This document shows, one piece after another, positions 15,834 through 24,700 of a DNA stretch of 29,625 nucleotides. Numbering within the stretch: position 1 is the first letter of the stretch; each line of letters starts with the position of its first letter. The stretch lies in contig JAETNO010000035.1 of assembly GCA_021768245.1 (NCBI GenBank), forward strand, positions 1-29,625, given 5' to 3'. The translations under genes and the position numbers were made by a program. The notes beneath the pieces are model-generated. The model saw only the letters and a program-made list of their open reading frames with translations, ran no database searches and was not told the DNA's origin. The DNA comes from Bacteroidaceae bacterium (GTDB lineage Bacteria; Bacteroidota; Bacteroidia; Bacteroidales; Muribaculaceae).

Positions 15834-16589
15834 TCAGAGTTTGAGTAAGCCGAGGAGTTCATCCGTAAGTTCAGGGAGACGCGTGCCTTTGAGCAGCGTC
15901 CTGTCGGGAGGCATCACCGTGGAGCGGAACACGGCGCGGTTAAGCGTCTTTGACCCCTCGCGGCGATACTTCTTGGTATCGGGAATCTTCGTCTTCATGG
16001 TCTGAAGCCCGTATTCCTCAAACACCGCCTCATACTGGTCGTAGAGGTCTGTCTTCTCGCGGGCATCGACAAGATTCCAGAGCATATACATCTGCTTTAC
16101 TGAAGCGCGCCCGGTGGTGAGCCACTCCTGTATCTTCAGGGCGAAGGCGAGCGAGCTTTCAAGTATCACCTTGTCGGCGGCGACGGGGACAATCACGGTG
16201 TCCATACAGTTGAGTATGCTGACGACACCACGGTTGTTGACCGTGCCGGGGAGGTCGAAGAAAACGATGTCGATTTCATTGCCGCCCTCGACGATTTCAC
16301 GCACCTTCCGCATGGCTTCCTCCGGCTTTGCCGTCAGAAGCGGATAAGGCGCGAGCTTGGTCTGGCGCAGATTATCGGAAAAAAGTTTCTTGAACTGGGG
16401 GCTGCATTCAATCAGGTCTCTGTCGCGCTGCCGCATCTCCTCGATGCTGAACTGCGGATAGTCACAGTCCACGACAAGGACTTTCAGCCCCTTCACATAA
16501 TAGAGGTAACTCGCCGCAAGAACGGTCAGAGTCGTTTTGCCCGCTCCACCTTTCTGGGTGGAGAAAGCGACAAATTTAGGGTCTGCCAT
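15834..16589 (-). CDS. traA: TraA, ParA/MinD-family ATPase, first gene of the tra operon
   Basis: The protein has 251 residues. It has a deviant Walker A, KGGAGKTT (13-20), a Walker A' segment VVDCDYPQ (D41, D43), FFDLPG as Walker B and a C-terminal RLPELTDELLGLL helix. ParA-type ATPases position DNA or protein complexes; in these ICEs TraA heads the transfer operon and may recruit the relaxosome or stabilise the excised circle, which is inference. Upstream there is more than 1 kb of control region; I see no TAnnTTTG match for this operon, which fits a regulated promoter needing an activator. Confidence 0.85.
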   Translation of the reverse strand: MADPKFVAFSTQKGGAGKTTLTVLAASYLYYVKGLKVLVVDCDYPQFSIEEMRQRDRDLIECSPQFKKLFSDNLRQTKLAPYPLLTAKPEEAMRKVREIVEGGNEIDIVFFDLPGTVNNRGVVSILNCMDTVIVPVAADKVILESSLAFALKIQEWLTTGRASVKQMYMLWNLVDAREKTDLYDQYEAVFEEYGLQTMKTKIPDTKKYRREGSKTLNRAVFRSTVMPPDRTLLKGTRLPELTDELLGLLKL

Positions 16590-16626
16590 AAATGAGATTT
16601 GAAAATGGATGTAGTGGTGACTGCAT

Positions 16627-16780
16627 AGGAGTGGCCGTCAGCGTGACTCCTGACACGTATAGACCGGGCTTCTATCGGCGCGAAGCGGTGCCGGCACAGA
16701 CTATGCTGGGGATGACAGCTTTCTATGCCGCATGGAGCGACCTTCCTCCGCTGTCAGGAGGGCATCGGCTAAGTGAGCCG
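16627..16780. other. GC-rich cluster of hairpins upstream of traA
   Basis: Four short inverted repeats lie close together: AGGAGT/ACTCCT (16627-16632 with 16646-16651), overlapping GTCAG/CTGAC (16637-16641 with 16650-16654); CCTCC/GGAGG (16745-16749 with 16757-16761); and CGGCT/AGCCG (16766-16770 with 16776-16780). The first two exclude each other. The stretch 16590-16866 is GC-rich, then the sequence turns sharply AT-rich. It may be a structured leader of the tra transcript. A rightward 89-codon ORF covers it but shows no protein-like pattern. Confidence 0.4.
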
Positions 16781-16866
16781 GTAAAGGTTGGATCTGTCAG
16801 TCATTGTACGGTTCTGGTTTGGATGTGGAACTTAGCGGTGCTTTCTATCTACCGTCCGTAGCCATC

Positions 16867-16898
16867 AAGCCTTGAAGTCATGAAGCCTTGAAGTTATG
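16867..16898 (+). repeat. two tandem 16 bp repeats
   Basis: AAGCCTTGAAGTCATG (16867-16882) is followed directly by AAGCCTTGAAGTTATG (16883-16898), one base different. They mark the switch from the GC-rich to the AT-rich half of the control region between the divergent tra and mob operons. A regulator or relaxosome binding site is plausible. Confidence 0.6.
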
Positions 16899-16904
16899 AA
16901 CTAT

Positions 16905-17146
16905 AGATAAATATAATTGTCATTCAAACAATAGATAATATTACAGATAAATCTATCTTTAAGACAATCTCATTATCGTTCATTAAGCAGTTCCATTTCC
17001 ATATCTATAAGTTGAACTGTAAGGAAGGATATGGGTTTGTCTATAATCAGGCATACCTGTCAATAATACCAATGTTCTAAAGACAGATTGAAAATCATAC
17101 TTGCAGTTCAATGGATAGTTCTATAATAAAGTCTGTAAGTTGAACT
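16905..17146. promoter_or_regulatory. AT-rich control region with scattered short repeats
   Basis: AGATAA occurs at 16905, 16933 and 16945. ATTGTC (16916-16921) and GACAAT (16963-16968) are inverted repeats enclosing a smaller AGATA/TATCT hairpin. TAAGTTGAACT occurs twice, at 17008-17018 and 17136-17146. No ORF with protein character is present. This pattern suits binding sites for the regulators that switch the divergent tra and mob operons, but I cannot assign a protein. Confidence 0.4.
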
Positions 17147-17245
17147 CCTTGAAGGCAGGTTTAACTGTCAATCTCTACACAAAGAAACAAATAAATTTCC
17201 AATTTGTCAAATCGGAAAATAATCCAATTCCCTGTGATTCCGCTG

Positions 17246-17283
17246 TTTGTCCGGCTATGTCCAAGTATGTCCGGCTATGTCCA
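17246..17283 (+). repeat. 10 bp-phased TGTCC repeats
   Basis: TGTCC occurs four times at an exact 10-base spacing (starts 17248, 17258, 17268, 17278), three of them as TATGTCC; the 16-mer TGTCCGGCTATGTCCA appears twice at 17248-17263 and 17268-17283. One copy per helical turn on the same face suggests cooperative protein binding. A run of T/A bases follows (17284-17320). Confidence 0.65.
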
Positions 17284-17321
17284 GATTTTTTGCCAAAATT
17301 TTTAACATTTCAACTTCGATT

Positions 17322-17395
17322 TTTTTACAGCCGAAGTCTTATCGGTCCGGACTGCGATACGGTATGCCGTTTTTTTCTCGTACTTTTTACAGCCG
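17322..17395 (+). repeat. direct repeat TTTTTACAGCCG, 62 bp apart
   Basis: TTTTTACAGCCG occurs at 17322-17333 and 17384-17395. Between them lies a small hairpin ACGG/CCGT (17359-17362 with 17367-17370) followed by seven T, which could end leftward-independent rightward transcripts before mobA. The significance of the repeat is unknown. Confidence 0.45.
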
Positions 17396-17404
17396 GTGTT
17401 AGGA

Positions 17405-17426
17405 TTTACGCGATTATTTTCGTAAA
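17405..17426. other. TTTACG/CGTAAA inverted repeat
   Basis: TTTACG (17405-17410) and CGTAAA (17421-17426) are perfect inverted copies with a 10-base gap. It could be an operator for a dimeric regulator of the mob genes or part of the transfer origin. Confidence 0.4.
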
Positions 17427-17558
17427 TTTATGGAAGCATTACGGCATCACAGCACCGCCGCGCCGCTGAAATCACGGTAATCACGCCATCGGGTCATCAC
17501 CGGGCAGTCCCGATACAGATACCACCGTATTTCATAATAGGAAAGGATGTTCACATGA

Positions 17559-17623
17559 ACACTGCAAGTTATGTTTCCCGGCACACGAATCGAAGATTGT
17601 GCCACGGAAAACACTTGCAATGT
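17559..17623 (+). other. candidate oriT: long imperfect inverted repeat upstream of mobA
   Basis: Nested arms pair around a 12-base loop (17586-17597): GGCACA (17580-17585) with TGTGCC (17598-17603), TTTCC (17574-17578) with GGAAA (17606-17610), TGCAAGT (17563-17569) with ACTTGCA (17613-17619), and ACA (17559-17561) with TGT (17621-17623). The structure lies 100 bases before mobA in the tra-mob divergence, where oriT of this ICE type is expected. The nick site cannot be read from sequence alone. Confidence 0.4.
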
Positions 17624-17722
17624 AAACATTGGGAAGATTCACTCCGAAGTCGTAAATCCATACGATGGGCTGCGCCGCCTTATGCTGCCGCAATGCGGTT
17701 ACACCACATAAATCCACATTTT

Positions 17723-18148
17723 ATGACCCAGATTACCAGCCGGGGCGGACGACGCCCCAAGACCGATCCGTCGGTCAACCGCTATGTAGTGCGGTTCAAC
17801 GCGGAGGAAAACGCACGTTTCCTCGCCATGTTCGAGCGTTCCGGGCTTGAAAGCAAGGGAGCGTTCATAAAGAATTTCATCTTTCAGAAGCCGTTTAAGG
17901 TATATACCATCGACGAGAACACCCGCGTGTTCATCGACAAGCTATCATCGCTCAACTCGCTTTTCAGGACTCTGGGGGTGTCATACGACAACGTGATCAA
18001 GACCCTCCGTGAGAATTTCACTGAGAAGAAGGCGATGTCGGCACTCTATAAACTGGAGAAGCTGACGATTGAACTCATCAAGGTCAACAGCGGGATTGTG
18101 GCACTCGCGCAGAGGTTCGATGAACAATGGTCGCTAAAATCTCGATAG
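17723..18148 (+). CDS. mobA: MobA, relaxosome accessory protein (RHH-type)
   Basis: The protein has 141 residues from the ATG at 17723 (MTQITSRGGRRPKTDPSVNR). The frame is open back to 17555, but that part covers the oriT-like inverted repeat and is not protein-like. The basic N-terminus and YVVRFNAEENARFLAMFERSG followed by KGAFIKNFIF form a ribbon-helix-helix-like DNA-binding head. The C-terminal half (NSLFRTLGVSYDNVIKTLRE) is the conserved helical part of MobC-family relaxosome proteins. It should bind oriT and help the MobB relaxase nick. Its last 22 bases overlap mobB. Confidence 0.82.
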   Translation: MTQITSRGGRRPKTDPSVNRYVVRFNAEENARFLAMFERSGLESKGAFIKNFIFQKPFKVYTIDENTRVFIDKLSSLNSLFRTLGVSYDNVIKTLRENFTEKKAMSALYKLEKLTIELIKVNSGIVALAQRFDEQWSLKSR

Positions 18149-19416
18149 GCAATTCCCTGTACGGCGCGCTCAGCTACAACGGCGAGAAGATCAACAAGGA
18201 ACGGGGACGGGTGCTTGACACCAACAAGATTTTCAATGACGGCAGCGGCACGGTTGACATCCGCCGTGCCTACGAGGACTTCATGCGCTGGATACCCACA
18301 TCGTCACGCACCGAGCGTCCGATGATGCACATCTCGTTAAATCCACACCCCGACGACAGGTTGAGCGACACCGACTTCACCCGCCTTGCCCACGATTATA
18401 TGCAGATGATGGGCTTCGCCGATATGCCATATCTAATCGTGAAGCACGAAGACATCGACCGTCACCACGTCCATATCGTCGCACTGCGTGTCGGCACTGA
18501 CGGACGCTGTATCTCAGACCGCAACAACTTCTACAAGAACAAGAAGGTGTGCCGCGAGCTGGAGCAGAAATACGGGCTGAAGGTTGCCGGGCGTGAGAAA
18601 ATCACTCCGGATATGCCCATAAGGAAGATTGACCCTGACGGAGATTTGAAGCGTCAGGTAGCCAACACCGTGAAGATGGTCGGTATGCGCTACAAATTCC
18701 AGACCCTCGGCGAATACAACGCCATACTCTCACTGTATAATGTGAAGTGCGAGCCTGCCGACGGCAGGGTGAACGGGCGCGAGTATCACGGTCTTGTCTA
18801 TTTCGTGACTGACGATGACGGCAAGGTTATCGCCAATCCGTTCAAGGCTTCGAGACTTGGCAAGTTCGCAGGGAGAGAGGCGATAGAGGGACGCTTCGGG
18901 CGCGCCAAAGAGAAGATTGACCCAGCTCCGACGAAGCGGGCGGTTGCCGGGGTCCTTGCCGGAGCCACAGGCAAGGATGATTTCGTTGCCAAGCTGAAGG
19001 AAAGACATATAGATGTCGTGTTCCGCTACACTGACGAGGGAAGAATCTACGGGGCTACATTTATCGACCACAACACTATGTCGGTACTCAATGGTTCCAG
19101 ACTCGGCAAGGAGTTTTCGGCAAACGCCCTCAACGAGCGGTTCAACAACCCGCAGGTACAGGCAATTCCGTCGGTCACAGTCTCGCCAAAAACGACAGAC
19201 ACAGAAGCCGCCACTTCACAAGAGACATCACAGAATCGTCAGGCGGAAAGCCAACGTCAGACTGCCGCACCGTCACGGGACAGCCTCAGCGACAACGATT
19301 TCTCACTTCCGGGACTTGACCTGTTCCAGCCGGGAATGGCTGTCAATCCGGACGAGGAGGAATTCCGACGCCGTATGCAGCGTAAGAAAAAGAAGGGTCA
19401 CAGACCGAAGTTTTAA
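18127..19416 (+). CDS. mobB: MobB relaxase
   Basis: The protein has 429 residues. The relaxase signature is HEDIDRHHVHIVALR, with metal-binding histidines H107, H114 and H116. The N-terminal SLYGALSYNGEKIN segment provides candidate catalytic tyrosines (Y12, Y17). Preceding MMHISLNPHPDD and YMQMMGF motifs are typical of MobA/MobL-type relaxases of Bacteroidales. It cuts the transferred strand at oriT and stays covalently attached. The C-terminal 90 residues are polar (Thr/Gln/Ser-rich) and end in a basic KKKKGHRPKF tail, perhaps for contact with the coupling protein. It overlaps mobA and lies 21 bases before mobC. Confidence 0.9.
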   Translation: MVAKISIGNSLYGALSYNGEKINKERGRVLDTNKIFNDGSGTVDIRRAYEDFMRWIPTSSRTERPMMHISLNPHPDDRLSDTDFTRLAHDYMQMMGFADMPYLIVKHEDIDRHHVHIVALRVGTDGRCISDRNNFYKNKKVCRELEQKYGLKVAGREKITPDMPIRKIDPDGDLKRQVANTVKMVGMRYKFQTLGEYNAILSLYNVKCEPADGRVNGREYHGLVYFVTDDDGKVIANPFKASRLGKFAGREAIEGRFGRAKEKIDPAPTKRAVAGVLAGATGKDDFVAKLKERHIDVVFRYTDEGRIYGATFIDHNTMSVLNGSRLGKEFSANALNERFNNPQVQAIPSVTVSPKTTDTEAATSQETSQNRQAESQRQTAAPSRDSLSDNDFSLPGLDLFQPGMAVNPDEEEFRRRMQRKKKKGHRPKF

Positions 19417-19437
19417 CGACTCCCAAATTACATTTTT

Positions 19438-21267
19438 ATGAGCCAACAAGAGGATGATCTCAGAGCGTTGGCAAAGATTATGGACTTCCTTCGGGCGGTC
19501 AGTATCGTGCTGGTTGTCGCCAACCTTTACTGGTTCACCCGTATGGAAGCCGTCGAAAGCGGCTGGTTCTATTCGACCGTCCATAAGATCTGCGCCAACT
19601 TCAACCGCACCTGCGGACTTTTCAGCACCACTTTCAATGCCAAACTGTTCGCACTTCTATTGCTTGGACTGTCATGTTTCGGCACCAGAGGGGTAAGGAG
19701 CGAGAATATAACATGGCGGCATATCGGCGTAACACTCGCCGCAGGCTGTGTGCTGTTTCTTCTGAACTGGTGGACACTTGACATAGGTATGCGCTACACA
19801 TATATAATAAGCACCATTGTCGGCTACATCTGCCTGCTGATGGGCGGTATATGGGCGGGGCGTATGCTGAAAAACAATATGATGGATGACCGTTTCAACG
19901 ACGAGAACGAGAGCTTCATGCAGGAAACAAAACTTATGGATAACCAATACTCCATAAATCTGCCGACCAGATTCTACTATCAGAAGAAATGGCACAAGGG
20001 CTGGATTAACGTCGTCAACCCGTTTCGTGCCACCATCGTGTTGGGTACTCCCGGTTCGGGCAAGTCGTATGCCGTCATAAATTCCTTTATCAAACAGATG
20101 ATAGAGAAAGGTTACAGCGGCTATATCTATGACTTCAAGAGTCCCGATTTGAGTATGATAGCCTACAACCATCTGCTCAGTCACAAGGAGGGCTACGGCA
20201 AGGTCAAGCCAAAATTCTACATGATAAATTTCGATGACCCTGAACGGAGCCACCGGTGCAATCCTATTCACCCCGATTTCATGAGCGATATCGCCGACGC
20301 ATACGAGAGCGCGTACACTATTATGCTCAACCTCAACTATCCGGAACTGGAAAACTACCTTTCACCGTTCATGGACGCATGGCAGGGTGGCGCGGCTGAG
20401 CAGTTGATGGGGCAAATCGCATCGGCGAAAATCCCGCTTTCACGCATGATTTCGCCTCAGTTATACTGGGTTATGACCGGCGATGATTTCACTCTCGACA
20501 TCAACAATCCGAATGAGCCTAAAATCCTATGCGTGGGCAACAATCCCGACAGGCAGAATATCTATGGCGCGGCACTGGGGCTGTATAATTCCCGTATCGT
20601 CAAAATCATCAACAAGAAAGGTATGCTGAAAAGTGGTGTGCTGATTGACGAACTTCCAACGATATATTTCAAGGGGCTTGACCAGCTTATTGCCACCGCA
20701 CGAAGCAACAAGGTTGCCGTCTGCCTCGGCTTTCAGGACTTCTCGCAGCTCAAACGCGACTATGGTGACAAGGAAGCGGCAGTTGTGATGAATACCGTCG
20801 GCAACATCTTCTCCGGGCAGGTCGTGGGAGAGACCGCCAAGACACTCTCCGAGCGTTTCGGCAAGGTTCTCCAGAAGCGGCAGTCAATATCCATCAACCG
20901 TCAGGACGTGAGCCATTCTTTCAACACTCAGATGGACAGCCTAATTCCTCCGAGCAAGATTTCAACTCTCACGCAGGGCATGTTTGTCGGGGCGGTCTGT
21001 GACAATATCGACGAGCGCATAGACCAGAAGATATTTCATGCCGAGATAGTGATTGACAGCGCGAAGGTCAAGGCTGAAACAGACCGCTACAAACCTATCC
21101 CGATACTCACAGACTTCCACGACGACACTCCCGAAAAGTCGCGCATGAAGGCTATAATCCAACGCAACTATGAACAGGTGAAAGCCGATGTGATACAGAT
21201 AATCTCCGACGAGAAACAGCGTATCATGGCAGACCCGGAACTCCGGCACCTGTTCATGCCAAAGTAA
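19438..21267 (+). CDS. mobC: MobC, VirD4/TraG-family coupling protein
   Basis: The protein has 609 residues. The N-terminus has several membrane helices (about 15-33, 58-80, 95-115, 120-140). Walker A is GTPGSGKS (203-210), then a Walker B VLIDELPT with D404/E405, followed by LGFQDFSQLKRDYGD, the usual segment of T4SS coupling ATPases. It links the relaxosome to the TraG/TraJ/TraK pore. In Bacteroidales ICE naming this VirD4-type protein is MobC; elsewhere the family is called TraG. Length and motifs are complete. Confidence 0.9.
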   Translation: MSQQEDDLRALAKIMDFLRAVSIVLVVANLYWFTRMEAVESGWFYSTVHKICANFNRTCGLFSTTFNAKLFALLLLGLSCFGTRGVRSENITWRHIGVTLAAGCVLFLLNWWTLDIGMRYTYIISTIVGYICLLMGGIWAGRMLKNNMMDDRFNDENESFMQETKLMDNQYSINLPTRFYYQKKWHKGWINVVNPFRATIVLGTPGSGKSYAVINSFIKQMIEKGYSGYIYDFKSPDLSMIAYNHLLSHKEGYGKVKPKFYMINFDDPERSHRCNPIHPDFMSDIADAYESAYTIMLNLNYPELENYLSPFMDAWQGGAAEQLMGQIASAKIPLSRMISPQLYWVMTGDDFTLDINNPNEPKILCVGNNPDRQNIYGAALGLYNSRIVKIINKKGMLKSGVLIDELPTIYFKGLDQLIATARSNKVAVCLGFQDFSQLKRDYGDKEAAVVMNTVGNIFSGQVVGETAKTLSERFGKVLQKRQSISINRQDVSHSFNTQMDSLIPPSKISTLTQGMFVGAVCDNIDERIDQKIFHAEIVIDSAKVKAETDRYKPIPILTDFHDDTPEKSRMKAIIQRNYEQVKADVIQIISDEKQRIMADPELRHLFMPK

Positions 21268-21297
21268 TTTACAACCACCACTAAACTATCCACAATC

Positions 21298-21753
21298 ATG
21301 TTAGAATCAGACCGAAGCCTTACAGACTTCAATTTCTATTATTCCTATCTGTTGAACTATCTCCAGTCCAACAGATATCAGGTTGACCCTGAACACCCGC
21401 AGATAATCTCCAACTCCATCGCGGCACTTGAAACATTCGAGGACGCACGCCGTTACGGCGCGGAAGTGGAGGAGGCTATGGAGATGGCAATCCCGGAACT
21501 TTTCACCAATATAGGTGAGTCGGAGTATGACATCGTTTCCGGACTCATACTTGACAACTTCGGTGACACCATTGATCTTGACAGCGAGGTCGCGGTGGAA
21601 TACTGGACAACTCAGGTAATGACCGACATTCCCGACCTGTTTGACGGGTTCGACCGTCAGGCTATAGGCGTGGACGCTCTCGAAATGGAGCAGAAAGAGA
21701 CAGAAATTGTAGGCAAAATCGTGATATATCTTACCGACAATGGCTTACAATAA
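21298..21753 (+). CDS. DUF1896 family protein
   Basis: The protein has 151 residues, is acidic and mostly helical. YYSYLLNYLQSNR at the start, AEVEEAMEMAIPELF in the middle, ESEYDIVSGLILDNF and a C-terminal EIVGKIVIYLTDNGLQ match DUF1896, which is regularly found directly before the giant methylase/helicase gene of Bacteroidales ICEs. Its end overlaps the next gene by 14 bases, so translation is coupled. An acidic partner of a DNA-binding protein, for example a DNA mimic or chaperone, is possible but only inferred. Confidence 0.8.
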   Translation: MLESDRSLTDFNFYYSYLLNYLQSNRYQVDPEHPQIISNSIAALETFEDARRYGAEVEEAMEMAIPELFTNIGESEYDIVSGLILDNFGDTIDLDSEVAVEYWTTQVMTDIPDLFDGFDRQAIGVDALEMEQKETEIVGKIVIYLTDNGLQ

Positions 21754-24700
21754 GTTGCAGACCATGCGCGACAATATCAATGCCATACGCTGTGCGTTTC
21801 AGATAGGTGTTGAAAAGCGCGCTCCCGACCCCATTGAGAGGGTTGTTCTCGGCAGGTACTCTGGCTTCGGCGGGTTGAAGTGTATCCTCAATGATGCCAA
21901 CGAACTGGCGGATGCCGCCAAATGGAGCAAGTCGGATATAGAGCTGTTCGCGCCGACGGTGGCACTGCGCCGTATGATTCATGATTACAGCCACAATGAC
22001 AGGGAGTTTGCGGAGTATATGGATTCTCTCAAAGCCTCGGTACTGACAGCATTCTATACTCCTCAGTCTGTTGTTGATTCCATTTCCGACGCTCTGAAAG
22101 ATGCCGGGGTCGATATTAAAAGATTTTTGGAACCCTCTGCCGGACAGGGTGCTTTTATAGACTCTTTCCTGCGGAATGACAGATACCCCGGTGCAGAAGT
22201 GCTTGCCTATGAGAAGGATTTGCTGACAGGCAAAATTTTACAGGCGTTGCATCCGTCCACCACTGTGAATATTGAGGGCTTTGAGCGCATTGACCCCGAT
22301 TTCAACGGATACTTCGACGTGGCTGCATCCAATGTTCCTTTCGGCGATTTTGCTGTGGCAGACCCTCGGTATGCGACGAGCAAGGAGATTGCATATCGTC
22401 AGGCTACCAAGTCGATACATAATTATTTCTTCCTCAAAACCCTTGACCAAGTGCGCGAAGGCGGATTGGTTGCCTTTATTGCATCGCAGGGTGTTATGAA
22501 CGCCGGTTCTCCTTTTATAAGAATGGAGATGATGAAACGTGCCGACCTTGTGGCGGCATTGCGTTTGCCTAACAACACTTTCTCCGACAATGCCGGAACA
22601 GATGTTGGAAGCGACCTTATTATATTGCAGAAGCATTCAACTAAGAAGGCACTCTCTGCTGATGAAGAATTTTTCATCCAGTCGGTTGTTGACCGTGGCA
22701 CGAAAGTTCCGGGCAACAAGTTCTTTCAGGCGTTTCCGCAGAATGTAATCTGCACTGATGCAAAGGTGGGTACTGACCAATATGGCAAACCGGCTATCGT
22801 CTATACCCACAAGGACGGCATAGATGGTATTGCCCGTGACCTGCATGACGCTTTAACTCTGTCATTCCGTCTGCGCCTGAATCTGGAACTGTATAATTCC
22901 AACGGTATCAAGCCGCCTACGCCTGACCCGGTTACACCAACTCCTACCCCTAAACAGGAAGCTAAGGCGGAAAGGAAGTCGAGTCTCACGAATACGCCTC
23001 TAATGCAACAGTATCAGGAGATGAAAAAGAAACATCCCGATGCTGTACTGCTGTTTAGAGTGGGCAATTTCTATGAGATATTCGGCGAGGATGCAGTAAA
23101 AGCGTCGGAGATTTTAGGTATTACACTCACCCGCAGAGTCAACGGCAGTGACAAATATATCGAGCTTGCCGGATTCCCGCATCATGCGCTCGACACCTAC
23201 CTGCCCAAGCTCGTAAGAGCCGGGCAACGTGTGGCAATATGTGAGCAGCTCGAAGACCCGAAGCTGACAAAGACCGCCAAGCAAAAGGCTGTCGAGATTG
23301 TTGCACCCAATGCCGAAATACGGAAGGTTGAGCAATCCGAAAATATGCCTTCGGATTCCATTCCGCAACAGGCGAAGGAAATCGAAACAGACGGCAGTCC
23401 CGATTATTCCGATAATCCCGACCCGCGTCTGTTCGCCTATAACCTTTTCGGGGAACTGGAGCCGAGGGACGCGCCAAAACGCCAGCGTACTGCTGTGCCA
23501 AAGAAAGAGAAGGAGGAAAAGCCGGTCGAAAAGCCGAAACCGTGGGCTGACGCCAAACCGTTGCCGACAAATAAATTCCGTCCGCTAACTGAAAAGGAGC
23601 TGGAGTTTTACGGTTCTCTGAACTGGGATGATAATCCGCCTATCAACGGGTTCTACGAGGCTATGATGTCAATCGCATACGCCCAGCTTGCGGAGCGTGA
23701 GCGTCAGGCGGCTGAAAAAGAAGCTAACAAGGATTATAAATCCGAAACCATTGTCGAAGATGGCACAGTCATCGAGAAAACCGAAGGCGTTTTCATTCCC
23801 GGCAGACAGCCAAGAGTGGCGGCACAGCAGCCGGAGAAAACCGAGGTCGATATGTCACCCCGTCCTTTCTCGGAGGATATTCAGTTCTTCCACCACAACG
23901 GCAGTATGGTGGTGCAGGACGGTATGGTAGGCTTCCTCTCGGAAGTCCGCAAGAATGGTGCTACATTCAATCCGTTGGAGTTGAAGCCTGAACAGGCAAA
24001 ACGAGCCATGCTCTATGTCACAATGTCGGAGACATACCAGCAGCTCTACAACTACGAGGCTGAAACACACGAGGCAAGTGCCGAACTGCGCGAACACCTC
24101 AATCAGTATTATGACGAGTTTGTAGAGAAATACGGCAACCTCAATGAGAAACGGAATGTGAAGTTTATCCTGATGGATGCCAACGGCAGGGACTCTCTGG
24201 CACTGGAACGCGGTGAGAACGGTCGGTTTGTCAAGGCTGACATTTTCGACCATCCGGTATCATTCGCCGTTGACGAGGTTACTTCGGTAGGTACACCATT
24301 GGAGGCTCTTACCGCATCGCTTAATAAATACGGTGTCGTCAACCTCGAATATATGTCATCGCTTGTGGATATGGATGAGGATTCATTGGTAGATAACCTC
24401 GAAGGTCACATATATTATAATCCGCTTGTCAGCAACTATGAGGTCAGAGACCGTTTCATCGCCGGAAATGTAGTGGCAAAAGCCGATAACGTCAGGGCAT
24501 GGATTGACCATGAGGAAGAACGGATAAAGGACTTCCCCGGATATGACGGTGTAGAGCCATTTATCGCCATGTCGAAGGATTCCCTCAAAGCGTTGGAGGA
24601 TGCCCGTCCGCGCCGTATCGAGTTCGACGAGCTGGACTTCAACTTCGGCGAGCGATGGATACCGACAGGCATCTACTCTGCCTATATGTCGTACCTGTTC

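Noticed and set aside
16592..16861. 89-codon rightward ORF upstream of traA
   Set aside because: It begins right after traA's start on the opposite strand and covers a hairpin-rich stretch. Its translation is a mixture without a hydrophobic core, domain pattern or neighbour spacing, so a structured leader is the better reading.
16867..17283. CRISPR array
   Set aside because: The repeats are few, short and directly adjacent or phased at 10-20 bases, with no regular spacers and no cas genes.
17555..17722. N-terminal extension of mobA by 56 codons
   Set aside because: The extension runs through the oriT-like inverted repeat and is not similar to MobA N-termini as I know them; ATG 17723 gives the usual 141 residues.
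22637..22846. Leftward ORFs inside the giant fusion gene, such as this one
   Set aside because: Many open frames arise on the other strand of a long GC-balanced gene; none has protein-like patterns or suitable spacing.
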